A DNA stretch of 62,771 nucleotides. Source: a virus. Both the position numbers and the translations under genes were made by a program. This document shows positions 24,811 to 33,404 of this stretch, one piece after another (position 1 is the stretch's first letter; every line of letters begins with the position of its first letter). The stretch lies in IMG/VR virus record IMGVR_UViG_3300036980_000377, positions 1-62,771 of that record; one strand, written 5' to 3'. The notes under the pieces are model-generated. The model ran no database searches. It saw nothing but the letters and a program-made list of their open reading frames with translations, and was not told where the DNA came from.

Positions 24811-25742
24811 ATCCTGAGCATATAGTCCATGTGAGTCTTGCTAGGCGGAGAGACGGATGCGCTGGAGGAGTTGAAAAATTTGCCTGGTACCTCGAACGAG
24901 CCATTGGCTGTCGACTTGTGGTTGATCACGAACTCCCAGGACTTCTTTCAACACTTCCTCGAAACTCATTGCTCATTACAGATGGGGGTCATGGACTTGA
25001 GATCCCCGACTCCATTCCAATCCTTTCCGTGTGTCATGGTACTTGGGTTGGGGTATGGGCGAGGTGGGGATGGACTCCGGAGATGGAAGGATATGTAAAT
25101 GCTCCATATGAAGAATCTCAAGTGGCTATGTGGGGAAATCACGATCATCCTGGTAAGCCAAACACTTTACCCGTTGCTTGCTCAAGTGGTGCGAAGCGAG
25201 AACTTGTTCAATATCACGCTCGATTTGACTCGCCAACCCTTCTTCATGGAATCGATCACGATGTTTACATCCCGAGAAAAACGACAAACACAAGACCGAA
25301 GATCATTCACGTTGCGAATGAATGGAGAAAAGGACATCATATCATTCCCGAACTTCAGTCTCGTCTACCCCAATTCGACTTTGAATTCCTCAACGCTGGG
25401 ATCGGAGAAGAGCCCGATAGGTTTATAAGAGGAGACATGTATATCCACATCTCATGCTCTGAAGGTAACTCATATGCTTGTCTTGAAGCAATGAGTTGTA
25501 ATTTACCGATGGTGGTGACAAACGTCGGTTTATTCGAAAAAGATGTAGGAGGTGAAGTAGTGGGAAAAGTTATTCCTTTTTATTCCACAGTTGATCAAAT
25601 GGCAGAGGCAATTATAGAAGTGTGGGAGTCTCGAGGAAAGTTTAATCCCCGAGATTGGATTATAAGAAATGCTACATTTGAAAAATTCAAAGAACGGTGG
25701 GAAAAGTTAATCAGAACTGCAGAACTATTTGGATTGAATTAA
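24807..25742 (+). CDS. Glycosyltransferase, GT-B fold (family 4-like)
   Basis: 311 aa. The C-terminal half holds the donor-site pattern: a K-G-H-H segment, S-C-S-E-G-N-S-Y-A-C-L-E-A-M-S-C with the E-x7-E-type motif, then P-M-V-V-T-N-V-G-L. The N-terminal domain has a Gly-rich G-C-A-G-G-V-E-K loop. Donor and acceptor unknown. Confidence 0.75.
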   Translation: MNPEHIVHVSLARRRDGCAGGVEKFAWYLERAIGCRLVVDHELPGLLSTLPRNSLLITDGGHGLEIPDSIPILSVCHGTWVGVWARWGWTPEMEGYVNAPYEESQVAMWGNHDHPGKPNTLPVACSSGAKRELVQYHARFDSPTLLHGIDHDVYIPRKTTNTRPKIIHVANEWRKGHHIIPELQSRLPQFDFEFLNAGIGEEPDRFIRGDMYIHISCSEGNSYACLEAMSCNLPMVVTNVGLFEKDVGGEVVGKVIPFYSTVDQMAEAIIEVWESRGKFNPRDWIIRNATFEKFKERWEKLIRTAELFGLN

Positions 25743-26612
25743 ATGTCCCGCGTAAAACTTCTTTTAGGTGGCTTGATGCTCGGGGATGCCTTTCACATCA
25801 TCCCCTACTTAAATAGATTACTACGAGAAGGGGCTACAAAAATTTATTGGGTGACTGGAACTTATGAACAACCCGCCGTTGAGTTTTTACAAAAGTTTTA
25901 TCCAATCGAGCCCCGGTTCTTTTCAGATGGTAGTCCAACTGATTTATCCGCAAGGTTTAAATTTTCTCGTAACCATGGTGCCGAGTTTAATAACATTGAA
26001 GCCGATATCTCGATTGCCGACGTGGAGGCGTCTTTATGTAGCGGCTCTTTCGAGTCAGATAGAAGTCTTTACATTCTAAATAATATCCACCTTCTAGATA
26101 CGTCGGAAGAAGACAGTATTGTCTTACATCCACAAACTGTGCATGACTGGAAGAAAGTTCCTGGAGTTAGTGAAGCGGATTGGCGAACTTTGGGAAAGAC
26201 ATGCTATACTGTCGGGCACTCAAGTGAAGTCATGATTCCCAACACCATCGATTTCAGAGGACGATCCTTTTTTGAAGTTGCTCAAAAGATCCGCTCCTCA
26301 AAACTTGTAGTCGGAATTCATTCAGCGGTAGCTTGCTTGACTTTACATCTTGATAAATCTATGATTGTGTGTCATCCGTGGAAAGAAAAACCTCCAAGCG
26401 CGTTCCTTCATTTTGGATACTTTAGAGAAAAAATGAAAGATATTATCAATCCTCCCGCTGCTGAGCTTCTTGAACTAGCTCGGAAAGTGCTCGAGGGTGA
26501 GTCGGTAGCAAGCGAACCTTTTGAGGAACCCAGAGGTTTAAGTGTAGAGGATCAGCGTGAAGTAATCGAAGCCCATTCTTTAGCTGAGCTAGCCGAAAAG
26601 CTTTCGATCTAG
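25743..26612 (+). CDS. Glycosyltransferase family 9-like protein
   Basis: 289 aa. The start has a basic strand then G-G-L-M-L-G-D-A-F-H, and the C-terminal domain has K-L-V-V-G-I-H-S-A-V-A-C-L-T-L-H-L-D-K, resembling the heptosyltransferase (GT9) donor-site region. It closes the sugar island. Assignment to GT9 rests on these two segments, so a different GT-B family is possible. Confidence 0.55.
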   Translation: MSRVKLLLGGLMLGDAFHIIPYLNRLLREGATKIYWVTGTYEQPAVEFLQKFYPIEPRFFSDGSPTDLSARFKFSRNHGAEFNNIEADISIADVEASLCSGSFESDRSLYILNNIHLLDTSEEDSIVLHPQTVHDWKKVPGVSEADWRTLGKTCYTVGHSSEVMIPNTIDFRGRSFFEVAQKIRSSKLVVGIHSAVACLTLHLDKSMIVCHPWKEKPPSAFLHFGYFREKMKDIINPPAAELLELARKVLEGESVASEPFEEPRGLSVEDQREVIEAHSLAELAEKLSI

Positions 26613-26627
26613 CTTTTAGGAGACAAA

Positions 26628-26840
26628 TTGGAAAACACAGACTCTTTCCGGATCCACGTTTTTAAGCTTGAAGGTGAAGCTATTATTTACGTAAAGGCTA
26701 ACTCAATTGAGGAAGCCCAAAACGCTGCGCTCCGAAAAGCTAAGGAGTTAACCTATACACCAAGTCGAGCTCCGTATATGGCGATCGCTTTTGAGGGGCT
26801 TGAAGAGGTTAGTTCACATCAGGAGGAAATTGACGTATGA
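26628..26840 (+). CDS. Hypothetical protein, 70 aa
   Basis: TTTTAGGAGACAAA fixes the TTG start. The pattern F-R-I-H-V-F then I-Y-V-K-A-N-S-I-E-E-A-Q-N-A-A resembles small beta-alpha phage proteins, but I cannot name a family. It overlaps the protease gene by four bases. Confidence 0.55.
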   Translation: MENTDSFRIHVFKLEGEAIIYVKANSIEEAQNAALRKAKELTYTPSRAPYMAIAFEGLEEVSSHQEEIDV

Positions 26841-27706
26841 AATACAGTTTAGGCTGGAGACCCGATCTTCCCGATTTTCGGGATTACACAGATCAAAATG
26901 GAAAAACCCGAGCACTCCTTCAACCTCTAGGTGTACCGGAAATACCTCAAGCTTTAAAGCCGTTTGTAGACAATCGTCAGTTTTGCTCCCCGATTGACGA
27001 CCAAGGCGGACTCGGATCTTGTACTGCTCACATGGGAGTAGGGATGCTTGAGTATTGTGAGTTCAAATCCTTCAAGAAGTTCATCCATGGCTCCCGCCTC
27101 TTTGTCTATAAGGCAACTCGAGACTACGCCGGATATACTGGTGATAGTGGGGCCGAGATTCGAAACACCCTTGGTGCTCTCGCTTTATACGGCGTGCCCG
27201 CCGAACGACTGTGGCCCTATACTGATGATCAACGTCAGTTCGATATTAAACCCCCCGTCGACGTCTACATTGCTGCTCAGAGTTATCAAGCGGCACAGTA
27301 CGTGAGATTGGATTATGCTGGAATTAATAATGAAGTCTTACTCCATAAGATCAAAGCCTATCTTGTCGCCGGCTTCCCTGTAGGCTTTGGCTTTTCCGTT
27401 TATAAGTCAATTGATCAAGCTGATCATGATGGCCGAATCCCCTTCCCCGGAGACACTGAAGAGATGGAAGGAGGCCATGCGATTATGATGGTTGGATTCG
27501 ATGATAGTATGGTAATCCCTAACAATGTCTATAGTATCTCAACGCGGGGAGCCTTTCTTATTCGCAACTCTTGGGGTACTGGTTGGGGTGATAAGGGGTA
27601 TGGGTGGCTTCCTTATGATTATGTTCTTAGAGAACTCGCAGAAGATTTTTGGGTTCTATTAAAGACCGAATGGCTTGATACTCAGCAATTCGGATTTAAA
27701 GATTAA
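26837..27706 (+). CDS. Papain-like (C1A) cysteine protease
   Basis: 289 aa. The catalytic set is intact and in order: oxyanion Gln and nucleophile Cys in Q-G-G-L-G-S-C-T-A-H, His in G-G-H-A-I-M-M-V-G-F-D, and Asn in R-N-S-W-G-T-G-W-G-D-K-G-Y-G. There is no clear signal peptide and only a short pro-region. Papain-family genes are uncommon in phages. Possible targets are a host protein or a phage precursor. Nearest neighbours are a sugar island and a secreted protein. Confidence 0.85.
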   Translation: MKYSLGWRPDLPDFRDYTDQNGKTRALLQPLGVPEIPQALKPFVDNRQFCSPIDDQGGLGSCTAHMGVGMLEYCEFKSFKKFIHGSRLFVYKATRDYAGYTGDSGAEIRNTLGALALYGVPAERLWPYTDDQRQFDIKPPVDVYIAAQSYQAAQYVRLDYAGINNEVLLHKIKAYLVAGFPVGFGFSVYKSIDQADHDGRIPFPGDTEEMEGGHAIMMVGFDDSMVIPNNVYSISTRGAFLIRNSWGTGWGDKGYGWLPYDYVLRELAEDFWVLLKTEWLDTQQFGFKD

Positions 27707-27777
27707 GGAGGGAATGACATGAAACGTAAAGGTTGTGGTGTCTAAATAATTAACCCTAACAAGAAGGAGAAGTAAAC

Positions 27778-28239
27778 ATGAGTAAAAAGATCTTAAAAAA
27801 GGTATTGGTGTCTATGCTCGCACTTGTGTTTGCATCAGCCGCCTTTGCTGGTTGTTGTACATGGACTGCAACCGATGGGACTGAGACTAAATCGTTTTCT
27901 AACTGTTTTAAAACAGCCCAAGACAAGGCTTGCAATCCTCCTGTAGCTGTCATGACTGTGATCAATGCGGCTGCTCCTTTAATCGCTTCGATTTTGAATC
28001 TTGCGGTTCCCGGCTCTTCTGTTTTCATTTCAGCGAGTAATGCCCTACAGTGGGTTACAACTCTCCAAAAAACTGGCTGTCTCGCTCTTACTGATTTAAA
28101 CAAACTGATCGCTTATCTCCAGAGTGCGGACTTTACACAAGGTCAAGCACTTGTTGCTACATCCCAAATGAAGAAGGGGCTACACGCAGCAGCACCAATT
28201 GAAGTTCAACCATTGGTTGATTGGAAAGCGAAATACTAA
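27778..28239 (+). CDS. Secreted protein with signal peptide, 153 aa
   Basis: AAGGAGAAGTAAAC precedes the ATG. A basic start (MSKKILKK), a hydrophobic core and A-S-A-A-F-A-G form a classic signal peptide cleaved near residue 25. A cysteine pair just after the cut (G-C-C) could make it a lipoprotein, but the lipobox is poor. The mature part has two further cysteines and an Ala/Leu-rich helix. Function unknown; export or surface action is inferred. Confidence 0.65.
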   Translation: MSKKILKKVLVSMLALVFASAAFAGCCTWTATDGTETKSFSNCFKTAQDKACNPPVAVMTVINAAAPLIASILNLAVPGSSVFISASNALQWVTTLQKTGCLALTDLNKLIAYLQSADFTQGQALVATSQMKKGLHAAAPIEVQPLVDWKAKY

Positions 28240-28251
28240 AAAAGGTATACA

Positions 28252-28710
28252 ATGAGAATCTTCCAACGAATTATTGGGGTGCCCGGAGTTGGTAATCTCG
28301 GAGCTGTTAAAGATGGAGCGATCTATCGCTCCGCGCAGCCTGAAATTTATGAAGCTCTACCCCAATACTTAGGGATAAAATCTGTTCTATATCTTCGCGA
28401 AGATTCTAAGCAAACTGAGGTTGAGGCGGCGGGAATGAAGTTTTTCTCCTTCCGCCTCAACGTCTTTTCTGATATCACCTTTGATGACTTCGATCTACTC
28501 TCAATGACTATGGCTGATCCCGAAAATCAACCAATACTAATTCAATGACTGCAGGGTCATGATCGCACAGGGGTCGCCTGTGCAGCATACAGATTAAAAG
28601 TAGATAAATGGTTGTTAGAAGAAGCACTCGAGGAAATGGACTCTTACGGATTTAATGAGTTGTGGCTTACATTAAAGCACCATCTAACTGCTTATGCTAA
28701 GTCACTTTAA
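28252..28710 (+). CDS. Dual-specificity/tyrosine phosphatase with in-frame UGA at the catalytic cysteine (candidate selenoprotein)
   Basis: From ATG 28252 the frame shows Y-R-S-A-Q-P (residues about 25-30), S-V-L-Y-L-R-E-D and P-I-L-I-Q, then TGA at codon 99 (28546-28548), and continues L-Q-G-H-D-R-T-G-V for 53 codons to TAA. The TGA stands exactly where the CX5R nucleophile cysteine belongs. A 7-bp hairpin with a GGTCG loop lies 16 bases downstream. Readings: selenocysteine, a broken gene, or a sequence error. TGA is a normal stop throughout this window, so general recoding is ruled out. Truncated at TGA, the protein would lack its active site. Confidence 0.7.
28546..28583 (+). promoter_or_regulatory. 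Candidate bacterial SECIS element
   Basis: After TGA (28546-28548), GCACAGG (28565-28571) pairs perfectly with CCTGTGC (28577-28583) around the loop GGTCG (28572-28576). Bacterial SECIS elements are hairpins just downstream of UGA with a G at the start of a short apical loop; the E. coli fdhF loop contains GGUC. The loop begins 24 bases after the TGA, inside the usual range. Part of the stem is constrained by coding for R-T-G, so chance remains possible. Confidence 0.45.
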
Positions 28711-28721
28711 TCAGGAGGCGT

Positions 28722-29660
28722 ATGGACTTACCCGCTTTAATTGTTGGAGATCTACATCTAGATGAACGAAATCTCCATCTCTTCCGAATTTTAAAACAAC
28801 AACTAAAAGAATACGAAGAGCAAGTCCCGTCCCTTGTTCTCATCGGAGATATCTTTAATTCGCCTGACTCCGTTAGGTGGATTTGTCTACTTGAGTTCAT
28901 TGAGTTTTTAGAAGATACTAAGTTTGAAGTTTACATGCTTACTGGAAATCATGATAGGCCGATGTATGGACAAATGCTTTCAAACCTTTCCACTTTCAAT
29001 CGTTATGGTCACGTCATTAAGTCACCTTGCGTCACTGGGGACTCTGTGGTTTGGTTGCCTCATATTGGTGAACAGGCAAGTCTCGACTTCATCAAAGAAA
29101 CGCCGGGTAGAGTTTGTTACTCTCATCAGATGATCCGGGGATTAATGCTAAATGATAAAGTCGCGACAGCTCAAGGTCTTGATAAGAAAGAATTTCAACA
29201 ACAGTACGAATTTACATTTAATGGACATATTCACCATCCACAGATCGAAACAAATTTTTTTAATATTGGATCCCCTTGGCAACACACTTTTACAGAAGCT
29301 GGTCAGAGGAAATTTATTTGGCTCTTTACTGGCGATAAAGCAGTTCCCGTACAGTGTAAGGTCGATTCACAGTATCTTGTCGGCTTTTTTGAAGACCTCC
29401 AACAGGAAAACTTTGAAGGCAAATCAATCAAGATCTACTTACAATCTGGAGATAACATACAATCAATCGCTGCCTTCCTTGAATCGCACGGCGCAACCAG
29501 GTGGGTCTTTGTTCAAACCCCGAAAACACAAGAACACTCTCAAGAGGAATATCGAACCCCGAAAGCTTCGTTAGACGAACTTGTAGTTGACTTTGGATTT
29601 AGGAAGGATCTATCACTAGATGATATTCTCATGGGACTCCAGTTCTTGGACGATCGATGA
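28722..29660 (+). CDS. SbcD/Mre11-like nuclease (T4 gp47-like)
   Basis: 312 aa. G-D-L-H-L-D (9-14), I-G-D-I-F-N, G-N-H-D-R, an S-H-Q segment and N-G-H-I-H-H give the two-metal phosphoesterase site of Mre11/SbcD. Paired with the SbcC-like gene 216 bases downstream, it should form the end-processing nuclease complex used in phage recombination. TCAGGAGG precedes the ATG. Confidence 0.85.
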   Translation: MDLPALIVGDLHLDERNLHLFRILKQQLKEYEEQVPSLVLIGDIFNSPDSVRWICLLEFIEFLEDTKFEVYMLTGNHDRPMYGQMLSNLSTFNRYGHVIKSPCVTGDSVVWLPHIGEQASLDFIKETPGRVCYSHQMIRGLMLNDKVATAQGLDKKEFQQQYEFTFNGHIHHPQIETNFFNIGSPWQHTFTEAGQRKFIWLFTGDKAVPVQCKVDSQYLVGFFEDLQQENFEGKSIKIYLQSGDNIQSIAAFLESHGATRWVFVQTPKTQEHSQEEYRTPKASLDELVVDFGFRKDLSLDDILMGLQFLDDR

Positions 29661-29737
29661 CAGTCAAAGAAGCTGTCGAAATTATTATACTGATTGTAAT
29701 CGTGGTGGGGATTCTATGGGCCAAACGTCGTCGTTGA
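29657..29737 (+). CDS. Tiny transmembrane peptide, 26 aa
   Basis: ATGA overlap with the SbcD gene. Nearly the whole peptide is one Ile/Val-rich span ending W-A-K-R-R-R, inside-positive. Called on coupling and composition. Confidence 0.4.
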   Translation: MTVKEAVEIIILIVIVVGILWAKRRR

Positions 29738-29745
29738 GGATTTTT

Positions 29746-29880
29746 ATGACATCGGGGACTGACTTCTTCCAAATTTTCCGTGGTCCGGGTCCTCCCGAAT
29801 TTTTTAAACTTGTGATCACTTTATTCCATTGGGAGCCCGGCGGGGGTTTTTTCAACAGTAGTTTCAGGCCTCAGGTATGA
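29746..29880 (+). CDS. Small protein, 44 aa
   Basis: GAGGATTTTT precedes the ATG, and the stop overlaps the next ATG as ATGA. Phe-, Gly- and Pro-rich with no motif. It fills the gap between sbcD-like and sbcC-like genes. Confidence 0.4.
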   Translation: MTSGTDFFQIFRGPGPPEFFKLVITLFHWEPGGGFFNSSFRPQV

Positions 29881-31688
29881 ATATTCAATTCACGTCGATT
29901 AAAGCGTCCAACTTTAGATCGTTTGAGAACTTCAAACTTGACTTGACTAAAAATGGAGTAACCCTTGTCCAAGGCAAAATTGAAGGTGGATCTGAAACCC
30001 TTGAATCTAATGGTGCTGGTAAGTCTTCCATTTTTTCAGCGATTTCATGGGCGCTATTTGGCAAGTTCCCTCATGTCAGTGGTTCGAAAGTCTCAGGTGA
30101 TAAAGTGGTTCGGCGGGGATCATCTGGTGGTTGTTACGTTACTGCTACATTTCAAGCTGCAGGACAAACCGTTTGTGTCACTCGATATCGCCTTCACGCA
30201 CTTCACGGAGACAAACTCACACTACGAGTAGAGGATAAGGAGGAGACTCAAGCAACAAATTTAAAGACCCAGCAAGTCGTAGAATCTCTACTTGGGATCT
30301 CCTTTGAACTGTTTGTAAATTTAATCTTCGTAACGGAAGCGACAATCAAAGAGTCCTTTGCTTTTGAAACGGATGCCAATCGTAAGAAGATGTTAGTCAG
30401 CGCCCTTCCCCAGTTTCAAACATTTGGTAAAGCTCGAAGTCGTGTCAAAGATTCTCATACTCAGTTCACTGGATTTTCTAGTAAACTTCAGGTAGAGAAG
30501 GATGCCTTCACAAAAGCATTTGAAGAGATGCAAACTGAGGTCATCCCTAACACCTCTCAAATTAACTTTCGTGTCAGTCAGTTGCAGATTGAGATTGCCA
30601 CCCTCAACCAATCTATCAGATCTAACATCAAGGAGTCTGAGGATAATTCACAACGTTTAAGTTCTCTGTGTGTCGAACCAAACGATACTGAGTTGTTGGA
30701 TTCAATTGAGAGTACGCGAAAAGAATTATCTTCTTATAAGCTTTATCATGAATCTGCTAAGTCCGGTTTTAAAAAGTGGGATGATATGGGTACTACGTGC
30801 CCTACTTGTGGTCAATCTATCTCTCACTCCGAGAAAATACAACATGCTCAAACATATAAGGACGAGATCGGAGAATTAGGTCTCCATGTAAATGCTCTAC
30901 AAATTGGACTTGAAGAACTTCGAAAAAAGAAAGCAATCTCAGACGTCAAGGAAGCCGAGGTTCAAAAACTTAAAGATTTAATACGTGCTCGAAAGGAAAT
31001 TGCAAGCCGTTCAATCCAATCTGATACTGCCGCAATCAATGCGAAGAATGCCGAGATCGAACAATTAGGTATTATCCTTCAAAACTTAGATGATGTAAAG
31101 ACCCAGAGTGATAATCAAAAGAAAACAGTCTATGATAAAATTCAAGAGATTGATCAACTACTCGCGGTCGTTAAAAACTTTGAAGGATCTTTGAGTGTTT
31201 GGTTAGATGGTTATGGTCCTCGAGGAGTTTTATCTCTCGCATTAAACCACGTAGTCGAAGTTCTTACAGGTAAAACTAGGAGATGGTTAGAGAGTCTTTG
31301 GCATGAAGGAGCTTCTCTCACATTTGAGTTCGTCGGCGACGATCTATCTAAGATCGAGTCCAAGCTGTACGTTAACCAGCGAGTTGTGGATTTGGAATCG
31401 CTTAGCTCTGGAGAGACGCGAAGGCTCTGCCTTGCGCTCTGTTTCGGACTACGTGAAGCTCTCCAAGAACTCACCGGATGGAAATCTAATCTTCTTATTC
31501 TCGATGAAGTTTTCGACGGACTAGATGGTGTTGGGAGAATCAAAGTATTGAGTGAACTTAAGCAGCTTCTAGATACGAGCGTTTTTGTGATTTCCCAATT
31601 TCCCCAACTTAGTGAAGATATCGATAGAGTAGCGCGTGTACGCTTCTCTAACAACGTGTCTGCGCTTGAAATCCTACATGAGAGGTAA
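29877..31688 (+). CDS. SbcC/Rad50-like ATPase (T4 gp46-like)
   Basis: 603 aa. Walker A S-N-G-A-G-K-S-S near residue 45, a coiled coil interrupted by the zinc-hook C-P-T-C-G-Q near residue 315, the signature L-S-S-G-E-T-R-R-L, and Walker B L-L-I-L-D-E-V-F-D-G-L-D. The coils are short, as in phage gp46. It powers the SbcD partner upstream in DNA end resection. Confidence 0.9.
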   Translation: MNIQFTSIKASNFRSFENFKLDLTKNGVTLVQGKIEGGSETLESNGAGKSSIFSAISWALFGKFPHVSGSKVSGDKVVRRGSSGGCYVTATFQAAGQTVCVTRYRLHALHGDKLTLRVEDKEETQATNLKTQQVVESLLGISFELFVNLIFVTEATIKESFAFETDANRKKMLVSALPQFQTFGKARSRVKDSHTQFTGFSSKLQVEKDAFTKAFEEMQTEVIPNTSQINFRVSQLQIEIATLNQSIRSNIKESEDNSQRLSSLCVEPNDTELLDSIESTRKELSSYKLYHESAKSGFKKWDDMGTTCPTCGQSISHSEKIQHAQTYKDEIGELGLHVNALQIGLEELRKKKAISDVKEAEVQKLKDLIRARKEIASRSIQSDTAAINAKNAEIEQLGIILQNLDDVKTQSDNQKKTVYDKIQEIDQLLAVVKNFEGSLSVWLDGYGPRGVLSLALNHVVEVLTGKTRRWLESLWHEGASLTFEFVGDDLSKIESKLYVNQRVVDLESLSSGETRRLCLALCFGLREALQELTGWKSNLLILDEVFDGLDGVGRIKVLSELKQLLDTSVFVISQFPQLSEDIDRVARVRFSNNVSALEILHER

Positions 31689-31690
31689 CC

Positions 31691-33037
31691 ATGTCAACTA
31701 TTCCATGGCCCAAGATTCGACCTGATCGCCAAATTCACTCCGCAGAGCAAATCTTAATCGGGAGTCTTCTAATGAACCCTGGGAGACTCACACGGTATGA
31801 GCAGAATATTATTTACCATGAAGAGCCTTTAAATGGCGCTGACTTTGAGCATCAGCAGTGGAAGACTCGTTACTTTTCTATGTGGGGTGGAAAGCTCACC
31901 CACAGCTCGGGACTCTCGTTCATAGTCCCTGAAAATATTTGTGTAAGGTTTAGCTGCGGAACAATCTTAAGTGGTGACACCTCACATTTAATGCCGATGC
32001 TTGATGATTTCGGTCTAGCTAATTGGTTTATGGAAAGTGGAGTAGTCTTAAGTAGCCGCCCTGAAATTTATCTTCCCCTGCCTCCGAGCTGGCGTTCTCA
32101 GAAGGGGGTTATGGAGAAACTTTTTAGTCGATTCGATGCCTTCGCAGACGTTAAAGGATTTCTTTCGATTCAAGATGTTGGTACATTTAAAGATGTTATC
32201 TTTCCAAACGTGATCCCATCTAAGCGATATAAGTTCAAGCATCTCAACGAAGAGATGCACGATGTCTCTAAGACGTCAACCCTGTCAGTCGGAATTCAAA
32301 AAGTAGGGATTAGGCAGGTTCCAATCCCCTTGAATATTCACTTGAAAGATCAAATCCAACCTACGATCGCTAAAGCTTCGATCTATACGGATTTAAGTGA
32401 AGACGTAATGGGCTCTCACCTAAGTAGACTCCTCGAAGTTCTTGATAAGGTTTCGTGCGATGTAGTCAGCACAGATTTACAAACAATGGAGTTGTATCTT
32501 AACACCTTAAAGGAAAGACTCAATGCCACGAACGCGTATTTAAAATTACGGTTTCCAATACTTCTTTCACAGCTCGCCCCTGTGACAGGAATTCCAGGAC
32601 ATATTCGATATGAATGTACCCTCTCAGGTGAGATTGATAGTGGTGATCTCAAAGTCTTCAAAACAATTCGTGTACCATATATGTCTGCTTGCATCTGTTC
32701 TAAAAGCATTTCACTCTTTAACGCCCACTGTCAACGATCGTTTGCTGATGTTACGCTTCTTCTAAAAGATAGCGACGTCCCATTTGAAGAACTTGTTGAG
32801 ATCGTTGAACATTCATGCTCCGCACCTATCAGAGCCACCTTAAAGAGAGAAGATGAAAAGTTCATTACTGAACAGGCGTACGACAGGGCAGGCTTTGTAG
32901 AAACAATCAGCCGACACATTGCCAAGCAACTGGACAATTTAAGGGTTAGAGGCTGGTTAGTTGTTTGTGAGCATGAAGAAAGTTTACACCAACATAATGC
33001 AGTCGCTCTCATCCGAGGCGGTGAGTATATTCCCTGA
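31691..33037 (+). CDS. GTP cyclohydrolase FolE2-like enzyme with N-terminal extension
   Basis: 448 aa, against about 260-300 for FolE2. From about residue 200 the FolE2 (type IB) features appear: P-L-N-I-H near the domain start, L-A-P-V-T-G-I-P-G-H, C-I-C-S-K-S-I-S-L-F-N-A-H-C-Q-R-S (metal/catalytic region; canonical form has A-H-N-Q-R-S), and K-R-E-D-E-K-F-I-T-E-Q-A-Y. FolE2 makes dihydroneopterin triphosphate, the QueD substrate. The first 190 residues are not recognised. It sits right after the SbcCD genes. Confidence 0.75.
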   Translation: MSTIPWPKIRPDRQIHSAEQILIGSLLMNPGRLTRYEQNIIYHEEPLNGADFEHQQWKTRYFSMWGGKLTHSSGLSFIVPENICVRFSCGTILSGDTSHLMPMLDDFGLANWFMESGVVLSSRPEIYLPLPPSWRSQKGVMEKLFSRFDAFADVKGFLSIQDVGTFKDVIFPNVIPSKRYKFKHLNEEMHDVSKTSTLSVGIQKVGIRQVPIPLNIHLKDQIQPTIAKASIYTDLSEDVMGSHLSRLLEVLDKVSCDVVSTDLQTMELYLNTLKERLNATNAYLKLRFPILLSQLAPVTGIPGHIRYECTLSGEIDSGDLKVFKTIRVPYMSACICSKSISLFNAHCQRSFADVTLLLKDSDVPFEELVEIVEHSCSAPIRATLKREDEKFITEQAYDRAGFVETISRHIAKQLDNLRVRGWLVVCEHEESLHQHNAVALIRGGEYIP

Positions 33038-33051
33038 TATAGGAGTTAACA

Positions 33052-33396
33052 ATGGAAAGCGTATTCTCTAATGAAGGCCTGGCTGAACAGCCGAATTTTG
33101 CTCCCGCAGCCCCCGTTCTAAATTCTGTTACTTTCGATGGCCGCGTCGCTAGAGTGTCTCTCACACTACCCGCAACAGATGCGGATGGTGGATCCCTTAC
33201 GGGTCTTGCAGGATGTAATGTCTTTTATAAAGACAGCTCATTTGCAGGTTCCACACCCGACGCAGAAAGAGCAGCTGGAACTCCTGTTGTCTCAGTTCCA
33301 GTTACTGATAGTCTCGCAGGTACTGACGTAGTAGTCTCTGTACCCGATTTGAAGTTTGGGATGCTTTACTACTTCGTTGCAACCTGTAACGATTAA
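33052..33396 (+). CDS. Fibronectin III/Ig-like domain protein, 114 aa
   Basis: AGGAGTTAACA precedes the ATG. A single beta-sandwich-like domain: P-x-A-P-V-L-N-S-V-T-F-D-G start, alternating Val/Ser strands, and Y-Y-F-V-A-T-C-N-D at the end, the usual Fn3 last strand. Such domains decorate phage virions. It lies far from the head genes, so a host-surface role is also possible. Confidence 0.55.
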   Translation: MESVFSNEGLAEQPNFAPAAPVLNSVTFDGRVARVSLTLPATDADGGSLTGLAGCNVFYKDSSFAGSTPDAERAAGTPVVSVPVTDSLAGTDVVVSVPDLKFGMLYYFVATCND

Positions 33397-33404
33397 TCAC
33401 TCTG

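Noticed and set aside
27719-27745. Eight-residue frame between protease and secreted protein
   Set aside because: Although GGAGGG precedes it, eight codons are too few to support a gene; it could equally be random.
31691-33037. QueF (preQ0 reductase) identity
   Set aside because: The C-S-K-x-I-S...A-H-x-Q-R-S pattern fits FolE2; the E-S-K-S-x-K motif of QueF is absent.
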